Shown: piece by piece, positions 10,232 to 18,821 of the stretch
Numbering within the stretch: position 1 is the first letter of the stretch
Layout of the letters: every line of letters starts with the position of its first letter
Assembly (NCBI GenBank): GCA_947463345.1
Contig: CANHSA010000002.1
Coordinates: 1-44,795 of the forward strand
DNA from: Flavobacteriales bacterium
Lineage (GTDB): Bacteria > Bacteroidota > Bacteroidia > Flavobacteriales_D > Crocinitomicaceae
DNA length: 44,795 nt
Direction: 5' to 3'
Program-made: the position numbers and the translations under genes
The notes under the pieces: generated by a model
The model's database searches: none
What the model was told of the DNA's origin: nothing
Seen by the model: only the letters and a program-made list of their open reading frames with translations

Positions 10232-10591
10232 TTAGTATAATTCTAATTTTAACGCTGAGCGGTAATCTTTGATTTCTTCACGGTTGATTTTGTGTTCTGC
10301 GTTTTTAAGCAGATTCAAGAAATAAAGAAGGTTGTCTTTGTCTTCGATCTCGATTGGGTATTCGTTACCTTCTTCGTCTTCTTCGTATTGAGCCTCTACA
10401 TCAAAACATTCGTTTTCTTGAAGGAACTCATAAGTAAGGCGCAAGGATTTCACGACCAATGGGTCTTGTTCGAGCAATGCCATTTCTCTGAGTTCTTTGA
10501 GGTCGTCAATAAGTTTTGGAGCCTCAAGACCCTTTTTTTCGACATCGGCAATGATTTGTTCAAGTTTTTGATTGGCACGCAAAGTTTTCAT
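10232..10591 (-). CDS. Uncharacterised conserved-looking small protein, acidic C-terminal half
   Basis: MKTLRANQKLEQIIADVEKKGLEAPKLIDDLKELREMALLEQDP... Start placed at 10591, not 10669, because a TAAATTTG -7-like element (10610-10617 on minus) lies inside the longer ORF. Confidence 0.65.
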   Translation of the reverse strand: MKTLRANQKLEQIIADVEKKGLEAPKLIDDLKELREMALLEQDPLVVKSLRLTYEFLQENECFDVEAQYEEDEEGNEYPIEIEDKDNLLYFLNLLKNAEHKINREEIKDYRSALKLELY

Positions 10592-10703
10592 GTTGTCTAA
10601 ATTGAGCAACAAATTTAGTGCATTTCCCGAAATAAACATCGCGCTGTCCGTAACATTAGTATACTTCAAGCATTTCTAGCACATTAAAAGCTATTTTTGT
10701 TAC

Positions 10704-11366
10704 ATGGATATCGTCTTCCACGCTTTTACAATTGGGCTTTTGCTCTCCCTGATTCCAGGTCCGGTCTTCTTTGTATTGCTCGAAAATAGCATCACAAAGG
10801 GCATTAGAAGCGCATTGGCAATAGACTTCGGTGTCATGCTCAGCGATATCGTTTATATTCTGCTTTCTGTTCTTTTTGTCGAGCAAATCAATACCCTGCT
10901 CACTGGCAAAAACAAAGAGCTTTTTGACATCTTGGGTGGTCTTATTTTCATTGTTTTTGGTGTGATCAATCTTTTCAAAAAGTCCAGAATGCACAACGGC
11001 GATCAAGAATTAGAGGAGGTCACCGAGAAATATCACTTGAAGGAGAGCGCTGACCCCAAAAAGAATTTTGGACTCATGATCGCCAAAGGTTTTCTGCTCA
11101 ATTTTGCCAACCCTTTGGTCATTTTCTATTGGTTGAGTGTAGCCTCAGTAGCCAAACGAGAAAGCCCCGACGACAGCAATAGCTTTTTGTTCTTTTATCT
11201 CGGTATTATCCTGACCACATTTATTGCCTTTGATGTTGTCAAAATTGTTACGGCCAAAAGAATCCGAAATTTAGTGACCGTCCAATTACTCAATCTACTC
11301 AATAAGTTTATCGGAAGTGTCTTTATTGGTTTTGGCCTGTTCTTCATCTTCCGAGTCCTATTCTAA
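10704..11366 (+). CDS. LysE/RhtB family amino-acid exporter
   Basis: FHAFTIGLLLSLIPGPVFFVLLENSITKGIRSALAIDFGVMLSDIVYI; hydrophobic helices; FANPLVIFYWLSV. Confidence 0.88.
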   Translation: MDIVFHAFTIGLLLSLIPGPVFFVLLENSITKGIRSALAIDFGVMLSDIVYILLSVLFVEQINTLLTGKNKELFDILGGLIFIVFGVINLFKKSRMHNGDQELEEVTEKYHLKESADPKKNFGLMIAKGFLLNFANPLVIFYWLSVASVAKRESPDDSNSFLFFYLGIILTTFIAFDVVKIVTAKRIRNLVTVQLLNLLNKFIGSVFIGFGLFFIFRVLF

Positions 11367-11374
11367 TCAGCCAT

Positions 11375-13084
11375 ATGCGCTATTTACTCCTCCTATTTGC
11401 CAATTTTTTCTTGTTCTCAGCTCTTTCTCAAGAACTGAAAGTAAAGAAAGAAAACCTAAGTCCAAAGGTTCGCATCTATTGGGATGCACAAAATAAACAC
11501 ATCCAAGGAACTGGCTCCTATTTTAGCAGTGAAGCAACGCCCAAAACAACTGAAAAACATGGCAAATGGCTATTTTATTCTTACGACGGACTCCTAGAAG
11601 AAGAAGCCAACTACTACCGCAATAGGCTCCATGGTAAACGCGTCTTTTTTTATCCAAACAAACAAATCAAGCAAGAGTCCTATTACCAATTCAATGTGCC
11701 CGATTCCATTTACCGCGAATACGCAGCCGATGGCAAAATTCAAATTCGTGGTCAATTTGAACTTGGGAGCCCCGTCGGTATTTGGGAATACTTCTACCCC
11801 GATGGGCATCCGAAATCCATCGAAAAAGCACAGAACGATACCATTTATCTTCAGGCCTTCTGGCAAGCCGATAAGTCTCACAAACAAACGATCAAGGACG
11901 GAAACGGACAAATCATTACCTATTTCGTCGATGGCACCATTAAAGAATTTTATACCTTCCAAGCAGGGCTGAAAACTGGACCTTTTGAAGAACGCACCGC
12001 CAATGGCGTCTTATCGGTCGGCGGCGCATTCGAGAAAGGCAAAAAAGACGGCATTTGGGAGTTCTATCGTTTTGATGGTGTTCTCGAAAAACGAGTGGGT
12101 TATCAAGCAGACTCTTTACATGGTGTTTATCTAGTAATGTCCAACGAAAAAGACACCCTTACTTGCGGAACTTATGAAGCTGGACTCAAGACCAACAACT
12201 GGAAATGGTTTACCCAAGATGGGAAACTAGACATGGAAGGGTACTTTCAAAAAGGGAAACAAGATAGCACCTGGCACTACTACTTTTCAAACGGGCAACT
12301 CTCCTATTTAGCGCATTACGACAACGACCTGCGCACTGGTAACTGGACTTACTATTATCCAAATGGTGCCCTTTACCGAACAGGCGCTTATCAGCAGGAC
12401 CTCCGTTCAGGGCGTTGGCAAACATGGTATGAAGATTCTACTTTATTGATGGACGGAAAGTACTTCAATGGCAAAGAGGAAGGCGAATGGTTCAATTACT
12501 GGGAAAACGGCCGAATCAAAGACAAAGCCACCTATCACAACGGCAAACTCGATGGGCCATGGGCGTCTTTTTCTCCAGAAGGCATACTCAAAGTGAAAGG
12601 TAGCTACAAAGCTGATTACAAAGTGGGCGAATGGACGAACTATTTCAATAACGGTCGCTTGAAGGAAAAGCAACACTATAAAGTATTTACTCAGAAAAAT
12701 GTGGCTGACGGAATGGCAATCATGGGCTTAAAAGAAACGATCAGCGATTTTCATGGGTCATATGAATCCTACTCTCAGTTAGATTTTCAAATCAAGGAAA
12801 CTGGGAAATACTTCCATGGCATGAAACACGGCACCTGGACCAATTATTACCCTGGTGGAGTTGTTCCAACTATTGTGTCGCAATACCGCTACGGTAGGCT
12901 TCATGGTGTTTTTAAGCAATACGACCGCTACGGCAGAATCGTGTACGAAATCCACTACAAACATGGGCTCAAAGATGGTCCGTTTTATGCGTTCAATGAA
13001 AACGGGCAGCTCATCAGTAAAAAGATGTTTAAAAACGGCACCGAAGTCGGCTCGCAAACCCAAGAAGGATTTAGTCCTTACTAG
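11375..13084 (+). CDS. Exported MORN/YwqK-like repeat protein
   Basis: Signal peptide MRYLLLLFANFFLFSALSQ; many G-x-W/F-x-x-Y-x-x-x-G-x-L/x-x-x-G-x-Y repeats, e.g. GNWTYYYPNGALYRTGAYQQDLRSGRWQTWYEDSTLLMDGKYFNGKEEGEWFNYWENG. Confidence 0.88.
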   Translation: MRYLLLLFANFFLFSALSQELKVKKENLSPKVRIYWDAQNKHIQGTGSYFSSEATPKTTEKHGKWLFYSYDGLLEEEANYYRNRLHGKRVFFYPNKQIKQESYYQFNVPDSIYREYAADGKIQIRGQFELGSPVGIWEYFYPDGHPKSIEKAQNDTIYLQAFWQADKSHKQTIKDGNGQIITYFVDGTIKEFYTFQAGLKTGPFEERTANGVLSVGGAFEKGKKDGIWEFYRFDGVLEKRVGYQADSLHGVYLVMSNEKDTLTCGTYEAGLKTNNWKWFTQDGKLDMEGYFQKGKQDSTWHYYFSNGQLSYLAHYDNDLRTGNWTYYYPNGALYRTGAYQQDLRSGRWQTWYEDSTLLMDGKYFNGKEEGEWFNYWENGRIKDKATYHNGKLDGPWASFSPEGILKVKGSYKADYKVGEWTNYFNNGRLKEKQHYKVFTQKNVADGMAIMGLKETISDFHGSYESYSQLDFQIKETGKYFHGMKHGTWTNYYPGGVVPTIVSQYRYGRLHGVFKQYDRYGRIVYEIHYKHGLKDGPFYAFNENGQLISKKMFKNGTEVGSQTQEGFSPY

Positions 13085-13856
13085 CGAGCTGCTCTATAAA
13101 GCAAGTAAGTTCAATAAAATCATCCACACTTAAACGCTCGGGGCGCTGTTGTTCAAATTTCTCGGGAAGCGGCGCATCTTTGAGTAAAACACGCAAAGAA
13201 TTGCGCAGTGTTTTGCGACGCTGATTGAATGCCACTTTTACCACCTGAAAATAAAGCTTTTCATCACAAGGAAGCGCAACGCGCTCATTTCTTACGCAAC
13301 GAATAACGCCACTTTTTACCTTTGGAGGCGGAATGAACACATGCTCATCAACCGTGAAACAATAGTGAATATCATAAAAAGTTTGCAAGAGCACACTAAT
13401 AATACCGTATTCTTTAGATCCTGGCTTTTGCGCAACACGCACCGCTACCTCCTTTTGGAACATTCCCATAATTTGAGGCACCTGATTGCGGTATTCTAAA
13501 CACTTAAACAAGATTTGTGAAGAGATATTATAAGGAAAGTTTCCGACCACAATAAAGGCAGCGTCGCCAAACAATTCTTTTGGGTCCAACCGCAAAAAGT
13601 CGCCAAATAAAATGCGGTCTGCATGCGCAGGATAATTGGCGCGTAAGTAATCTATGGATTCTATATCTACATCGAGCAACCAAAGGTCAATTTCAGGGAT
13701 TTCCCATAGATATTTACTGAGGGCTCCCATTCCTGGTCCAATTTCTAAAACTTTTCGGGTGTCATTGGTCCAGATCACTTGCCCGGCAATTTTTTGGCAA
13801 GTACCGGCATCCTTCAAAAAGTGTTGACCTAGTTGTTTTTTTGGTTTTACATTCAT
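13071..13856 (-). CDS. rsmA: 16S rRNA (adenine(1518)-N(6)/adenine(1519)-N(6))-dimethyltransferase
   Basis: KKQLGQHFLKD, VLEIGPGMGALSKYL, GNFPYNISSQILFK, PPPKVKSGVIRC, AFNQRRKTLRNSL. Confidence 0.97.
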   Translation of the reverse strand: MNVKPKKQLGQHFLKDAGTCQKIAGQVIWTNDTRKVLEIGPGMGALSKYLWEIPEIDLWLLDVDIESIDYLRANYPAHADRILFGDFLRLDPKELFGDAAFIVVGNFPYNISSQILFKCLEYRNQVPQIMGMFQKEVAVRVAQKPGSKEYGIISVLLQTFYDIHYCFTVDEHVFIPPPKVKSGVIRCVRNERVALPCDEKLYFQVVKVAFNQRRKTLRNSLRVLLKDAPLPEKFEQQRPERLSVDDFIELTCFIEQLASKD

Positions 13857-14167
13857 TTTTTGAATTCTTCGATGACGTTAAGCGTGGTGCGAAATGCAGC
13901 AAATTTACCTTGGAAACGCGCAGCGTGGTCTTGCTGAAGCGCCGGCGCAAATTGCGCTTGATAGTGGTCTAAGGTCGCTTGGTCCTGCACTAAATACATG
14001 ACCGAGTAGGTACATCCACCTTCTTCTTCGCCATTCACTCTGGAAAGTCTGCATTCTAAAAAACAACCTGTATGGAGTACATCTGGAATATGCGTACCGC
14101 GCATCCAGCTCAACCAATCGTGCTCAACTGCTTGATCAATACTCACCGTGACATTATAAATTAACAT
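13853..14167 (-). CDS. DUF4286 family protein
   Basis: MLIYNVTVSIDQAVEHDWLSWMRGTHIPDVLHTGCFLECRLSRV; 4-nt ATGA overlap with rsmA. Confidence 0.8.
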   Translation of the reverse strand: MLIYNVTVSIDQAVEHDWLSWMRGTHIPDVLHTGCFLECRLSRVNGEEEGGCTYSVMYLVQDQATLDHYQAQFAPALQQDHAARFQGKFAAFRTTLNVIEEFKK

Positions 14168-14283
14168 GTCGCAAAGGTAGACAAAGCGAGTGATAGCAGA
14201 AAATCGTTGGCCTTAAGTATTTTTTCTGTAGGTAAGGAATTAAAATAATTGTAACTTTAACTCAGAAATTTTAATCAATCACC

Positions 14284-15030
14284 ATGAAAAAACTTTTACT
14301 TTCTTCTTTATTTACAATGACTTACCTCCTTTCTTGGAGCCAGTCTTGTACGCCAGGTGCTAATTTTGTAGATTCCACTTACGGAATTTGGCCAGACACC
14401 ACTCAAAACCTACCGCCGGCACTTCCAAATGTAGCTTACTCTACAGATATCAATTTCAAAGTGCCTTCAACGGTTACGGCAGAAATTGATCCAAGCGGAC
14501 AATTTGTTGGTTCTGTAATCCAACAATTTACCGTAGATGCACTACAAGGTTTGCCTCCAGGATTTGATTTTGCTTGTAACAACTCTAATTGCACTTACTT
14601 AGGTGGTGTAAACGGCTGTGCAAACATCTTTGGAACTACAGACTCTGTTGCTGTATTCCCGGTTTCTGTTGATGTCACAGCTACTGTACTAGTTGTTTTG
14701 TTCCCAGGCTTACCTCCTACACCCGTTACCCAATCCGTTTCTTTTGATGGTTACAAAATTGTAGTGGGTTCAGGCGGCCAAATTGAACAAATCATCAATC
14801 CAATCAGCTTGGAGCCAAACCCAGCAAACACAACTATCGCAGTGAGTGGCCTAATGAACGGTAGCAGCTCTACGCTCACCCTGCGCGACCTCACAGGAAA
14901 AGTTATTGAAGTCATAGAAACCACTTCATCTACAACTTCTTTTGACCTCACTAAACTCTCTAATGGCACTTACCTCATCGAGGTATCCGATGTTTTCGGA
15001 AGCCAACAACAAAAATTTGTGAAACTATAA
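14284..15030 (+). CDS. Secreted protein with T9SS type A sorting domain
   Basis: Signal peptide MKKLLLSSLFTMTYLLSWSQS; C-terminal ISLEPNPANTTIAVSGL..STLTLRDLTGKVIE..TTSFDLTKLSNGTYLIEVSDVFGSQQQKFVKL*. Confidence 0.88.
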   Translation: MKKLLLSSLFTMTYLLSWSQSCTPGANFVDSTYGIWPDTTQNLPPALPNVAYSTDINFKVPSTVTAEIDPSGQFVGSVIQQFTVDALQGLPPGFDFACNNSNCTYLGGVNGCANIFGTTDSVAVFPVSVDVTATVLVVLFPGLPPTPVTQSVSFDGYKIVVGSGGQIEQIINPISLEPNPANTTIAVSGLMNGSSSTLTLRDLTGKVIEVIETTSSTTSFDLTKLSNGTYLIEVSDVFGSQQQKFVKL

Positions 15031-15049
15031 GCTTCATACATTTGCTTGC

Positions 15050-15077
15050 AAAGGGGAGGAAACTCCCCTTTTTTTAT
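15050..15077. terminator. Rho-independent terminator
   Basis: AAGGGGAG (15051-15058), loop GAAA, CTCCCCTT (15063-15070), followed by T-tract. Confidence 0.85.
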
Positions 15078-15080
15078 GCT

Positions 15081-15677
15081 TTATTTTTGGTACAAGCCCC
15101 GTTCCGAAATATATCTGACGACGGGTTCTGTGAGTAAAAAGGAACAATCTTTGCCCGCTGCCAATTGAGAGCGGACAAAACTGGCACTAATTCCGAGGAT
15201 CGGAACGTCATTGACAAGCTCAATATTGGGATGCTTGCTCAACTCATCAGATAATTTCAACTCCGCTTCCGCTTCAGTTATTCTCGGATAAACGTAAAGT
15301 TTGTGATGGGCAAGAATTTGCTCCCAATTATACCACTTTTGAAAAGACCTCAGGTTATCGGCGCCAAGTAATAAACTGAATTGATCATTTGGATATTTCT
15401 CTTGCAAATGCGTTAAGGTCGAAATCGTGTAATTTGGTTTAGATAAGTGAAATTCAATGTCACTTACTTTGAGCTGTGGACTATCGTAAATGGCATCACG
15501 GACCATATCTAAGCGCAGGTGATCAGCTAGTAAAGTAGATTTTTCTTTGTGTGGATTATGCGGCGTCACCACTAACCAAACTTGATCAATGTCAGGATGC
15601 TGGGCCATGTGATTGGCAATGATCAGGTGCCCTACATGAATAGGATTAAATGTTCCAAAAAACAGGCCTATTTTCAT
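15081..15677 (-). CDS. nadD: Nicotinate-nucleotide adenylyltransferase
   Basis: MKIGLFFGTFNPIHVGHLIIANHM; LVVTPHNPHKEK; LLLGADNLRSFQKWYNWEQIL; ISASFVRSQLAAGKD. Confidence 0.96.
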   Translation of the reverse strand: MKIGLFFGTFNPIHVGHLIIANHMAQHPDIDQVWLVVTPHNPHKEKSTLLADHLRLDMVRDAIYDSPQLKVSDIEFHLSKPNYTISTLTHLQEKYPNDQFSLLLGADNLRSFQKWYNWEQILAHHKLYVYPRITEAEAELKLSDELSKHPNIELVNDVPILGISASFVRSQLAAGKDCSFLLTEPVVRYISERGLYQK

Positions 15678-16243
15678 TGAGTAATCATTTGTAGTGCGAT
15701 TTGTTCTACCTCGGCAATCGCTTTGGTGAGGTCGTCGTTCACGATGACATGATCAAATTCGTGCGCATGACTCATCTCTTCTTCGGCCTTGGCCAAGCGG
15801 ATCTGGATCTTCTCTTCGGTGTCTGTTTGGCGCTTGCGCAGGCGCTCCTCTAAAATGGCCATACTCGGTGGCTGAATAAAAATAGAAATAGCAGCATCTT
15901 TGAGTTTCTCCTTTACTTTTAGGCCACCAATGACATCGATATCAAAAACGACTACTTTTCCTGCAGACCAAATGCGCTCAAGCTCGGCATTTAGCGTACC
16001 GTAGTACATTCCTTCATAGACCTCCTCCCATTCAAAAAATGCGCCTTCGCTAATTTTGTGTTTGAATTCAGACGGGTCTAAAAAGTAATAATGTACGGCG
16101 TTTTGTTCTTGGCCTCTTGGTGAGCGCGAGCAAGCAGAGATGGAAAATGCCAACTGCGGATACTTGGCAAGTAAAGCGCCAACAATTGTTGATTTACCTG
16201 CGCCAGAAGGAGCTGAAATAACAATACTTGGTTGCGTGTTCAT
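15674..16243 (-). CDS. gmk: Guanylate kinase
   Basis: SIVISAPSGAGKSTIVGALL; SACSRSPRGQEQNAVHYYFL; 4-nt overlap with nadD. Confidence 0.97.
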   Translation of the reverse strand: MNTQPSIVISAPSGAGKSTIVGALLAKYPQLAFSISACSRSPRGQEQNAVHYYFLDPSEFKHKISEGAFFEWEEVYEGMYYGTLNAELERIWSAGKVVVFDIDVIGGLKVKEKLKDAAISIFIQPPSMAILEERLRKRQTDTEEKIQIRLAKAEEEMSHAHEFDHVIVNDDLTKAIAEVEQIALQMITQ

Positions 16244-16244
16244 G

Positions 16245-17123
16245 CTATAAGGCGTTGAGGACTTGTTCTTTGATTTTTTCGAGGTGGTCTTTCATTATAA
16301 CCACCCTTCTTTGAATTTCCGAATGATTGCATTTACTACCCAAAGTATTGATTTCTCGACCCATTTCTTGAGCAATAAAACCCAATTTTTTGCCCGAAGC
16401 ATCTTGGCTGAGCGTTTCGGTAAAATAATGAAGGTGCTGCTGCAAGCGCTGCTTTTCTTCAGAAATGTCGAGTTTTTCTACATAATAGATCATTTCTTGC
16501 TCTAGGCGGTTCACGTCTACTCTGCTCTCATCAATTGAAGCTAACCCTTTTTGAATGCGTTCCCTTACTTGTGCAACACGTTCTTGTTCAAACGGTACTA
16601 TTGCTAAAAGTTCTTGATGAATGCAGTCCAAGTTAGCTGTTAAGTCCTTAGCCAAGCTATGGCCTTCTTGCCTGCGGAATTTTTCAAGTTGATGACAAGC
16701 CTCGACAACTAAATTCAAAATAAATTCAGTTTCTGCTTCCGAAAGTTCTTCTTGCTGACTAGTCAGTACGTCCGGCATGCGCAAAACGAGTGCAAGGTAG
16801 TCTTGGGTATGAGTACCCCAGGTATTATTGAGCGATTTAAGCTTTTCAAAATAAGCTGTTGCGACTTGCTCGTTGATCAGACCCGCTACTTGGTGCTGCT
16901 GACTTTCAATATAAATTCCTAAATCCATTTTGCCGCGCAACAACTTTTCAGTGACCAACTTGCGAATTGGCGTTTCGAGATCGCGGTAGCTAGAAGGAAT
17001 TTTTAAGTTGAGGTCGAGGCCTTTGGAATTGAGTGAGCGAACCTCAATAGAGATTTTTTTATCATTAAAATGTCCGTTGGCCTTGCCAAAACCGGTCATT
17101 GATTGCAGCGCTAATTGGCTCAT
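16245..17123 (-). CDS. YicC family endoribonuclease/stress-induced protein
   Basis: LQSMTGFGKANGHFNDKKISIEVRSLNSKGLDLNLKIPSSYRDLE; C-terminal GKKLGFIAQEMGREINTLGSKCNHSEIQRRVVIMKDHLEKIKEQVLNAL. Confidence 0.96.
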   Translation of the reverse strand: MSQLALQSMTGFGKANGHFNDKKISIEVRSLNSKGLDLNLKIPSSYRDLETPIRKLVTEKLLRGKMDLGIYIESQQHQVAGLINEQVATAYFEKLKSLNNTWGTHTQDYLALVLRMPDVLTSQQEELSEAETEFILNLVVEACHQLEKFRRQEGHSLAKDLTANLDCIHQELLAIVPFEQERVAQVRERIQKGLASIDESRVDVNRLEQEMIYYVEKLDISEEKQRLQQHLHYFTETLSQDASGKKLGFIAQEMGREINTLGSKCNHSEIQRRVVIMKDHLEKIKEQVLNAL

Positions 17124-17126
17124 AAT

Positions 17127-17696
17127 TTAGTCGTTATCGATTAACAAATCGGCGTCAATGCCTTCGTTTTGTTCTTTTACAAACCAAGCAATTTCACTCA
17201 TGATTTGTGCTTTTTGATCAGATTGTGGGGCGCGTTCCTCCACGTATTCCTTGAGCAAAAGCTGTGCTTCTAAAAGTTGAGACTCATCAAAAGGACCAGA
17301 CATATTTTCAATGATGGTAAGGCAATCGAGCGCCTCGAGGTAGTCTCCTTGCGAAGCGAGCATCACAAAAAACGGCAGATGTTCGTCAAAAGGCAATTTT
17401 GAGTTCCAAATTGCTGATAAAACTAATTTTCGGTTTTCTGAATTCGTCTCATCCTGAAGGTAGGTAACAAACGCCTCAGTAGCGTCGGTGTCTTTAACAT
17501 CCGAAAGAAAACTAATAATTGCTTGTTGCTGAGCACGCTCTCTTCCTTCCAAGGATCTGAATAGGTCAGCCAGCACACTCACTTGTCCGTGATCTTTATA
17601 GATGCTGAGTGCTGCAGTGAGTGCTGCAGCATCGTTTTTTTGCAGCAACTCAAAAGCTTCACTTAACTTTTTTTGATTTTTCCTTACTGTACTCAT
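17127..17696 (-). CDS. Hypothetical alpha-helical (HEAT-like?) protein
   Basis: Helical, acidic; tight spacing with yicC-gmk-nadD (3-nt gap to yicC). Confidence 0.6.
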   Translation of the reverse strand: MSTVRKNQKKLSEAFELLQKNDAAALTAALSIYKDHGQVSVLADLFRSLEGRERAQQQAIISFLSDVKDTDATEAFVTYLQDETNSENRKLVLSAIWNSKLPFDEHLPFFVMLASQGDYLEALDCLTIIENMSGPFDESQLLEAQLLLKEYVEERAPQSDQKAQIMSEIAWFVKEQNEGIDADLLIDND

Positions 17697-17840
17697 ATTG
17701 CAAAGGTAAGGAATTCACTCTCGTTGGCCACGAAATTGCCCTAATGTGTTACTTTATGCAATATCTAGTGTTTATAAAAACAGAAAAAAGCCAAATTCAA
17801 TTGGCAATTAAAAAACAACTTTGTAAAAAAAGCAGCTCTT

Positions 17841-18809
17841 ATGAAAAATTTCTTTTTCCTCTCTCTACTCGCAACGTTGGTATTCACGGCCTGTGTGCCT
17901 TCTAAAAAATACAATGAATTGCTCGAACGCGAAAAAAACTGCAGTGAAGAGCTCGCTAAGTACAAAAAGAGCAGCAGTGACTACGAAGTTCTCTCCAAAG
18001 ATTTACAAACCAAATACGATTTAGCCGCAAAAGAGGTGAGCCGTTTGCGTGGCGACACCAATAACCTAGGCAACCAAAAACGCCTGCTGGAACGCGAACA
18101 AGAAACGCTAGAGGCACAATACGAAGCGCTTGAAAATTCATTCGATAAACTCAAAAGCCTAAGCGCCAAAGAAACCGCTACCCTTCAGACCGAACTTGAA
18201 CAAAAAACCAAAGAATTGCAGCGCAAAGAAGATGCCTTGTTAAAACTCGATCAAGAACTCAAAGCCAAGCAAGCGTTACTTGAAGAGCGCGAGAAACGCG
18301 TCAATGAACTCGAAGAGGCCATTCGCAAAAAAGATGCAAAAATCCAATTGCTCAAAGCTAGAGTAGCCAATGCCTTGCGCAACTTTGAAAACCAAGGGCT
18401 TACTGTAGTTCAGAAAAATGGCAAGATTTACGTGAGTTTAGAAGCCAAACTACTCTTTAATTCGGGCTCAACTAAAGTTGAAGATGAAGGAAAAGAAGCA
18501 TTAGTGCAGCTTGCTCGGGTGCTAGAAACAGAACGCGACCTCGAAATTGTTGTAGAAGGACACACCGACACCGACAAATTAAACAGTAGTGTATCGCCAA
18601 AAAACAACTGGGAACTTTCTGTATTGCGCGCAACAGCAGTTGTAGAACTGATGTTGGCCAATTCTAACATGGCTGCTACACAAATGATGGCTGCCGGACG
18701 CAGTGAGTATCATCCGGTGGATCCAAACGACAAATCAAAAAACCGTCGCATTGAAATCATCATTTCACCTAACCTAAATGAGCTCTTCGAGATCATTTCC
18801 AACGAATAA
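17841..18809 (+). CDS. OmpA family lipoprotein with long coiled coil
   Basis: Lipobox LVFTAC; coiled coil ~aa 25-175; OmpA domain VEGHTDTDKLNSSVSPKNNWELSVLRATAVVELM..NRRIEIIISP. Confidence 0.92.
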   Translation: MKNFFFLSLLATLVFTACVPSKKYNELLEREKNCSEELAKYKKSSSDYEVLSKDLQTKYDLAAKEVSRLRGDTNNLGNQKRLLEREQETLEAQYEALENSFDKLKSLSAKETATLQTELEQKTKELQRKEDALLKLDQELKAKQALLEEREKRVNELEEAIRKKDAKIQLLKARVANALRNFENQGLTVVQKNGKIYVSLEAKLLFNSGSTKVEDEGKEALVQLARVLETERDLEIVVEGHTDTDKLNSSVSPKNNWELSVLRATAVVELMLANSNMAATQMMAAGRSEYHPVDPNDKSKNRRIEIIISPNLNELFEIISNE

Positions 18810-18821
18810 GGCACAACTCAT

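Noticed and set aside
10292-10600. 102-aa plus-strand Phe/Val-rich ORF that could be a membrane protein
   Set aside because: It is antisense to an acidic Glu/Lys-rich CDS, whose complement naturally reads as Phe/Leu/Val-rich; no independent start signals seen.
11375-13084. Toxin-antitoxin module (YwqK 'antitoxin' family name)
   Set aside because: The protein is an exported MORN-repeat protein with a signal peptide and no toxin partner; the TA label is a naming artefact.
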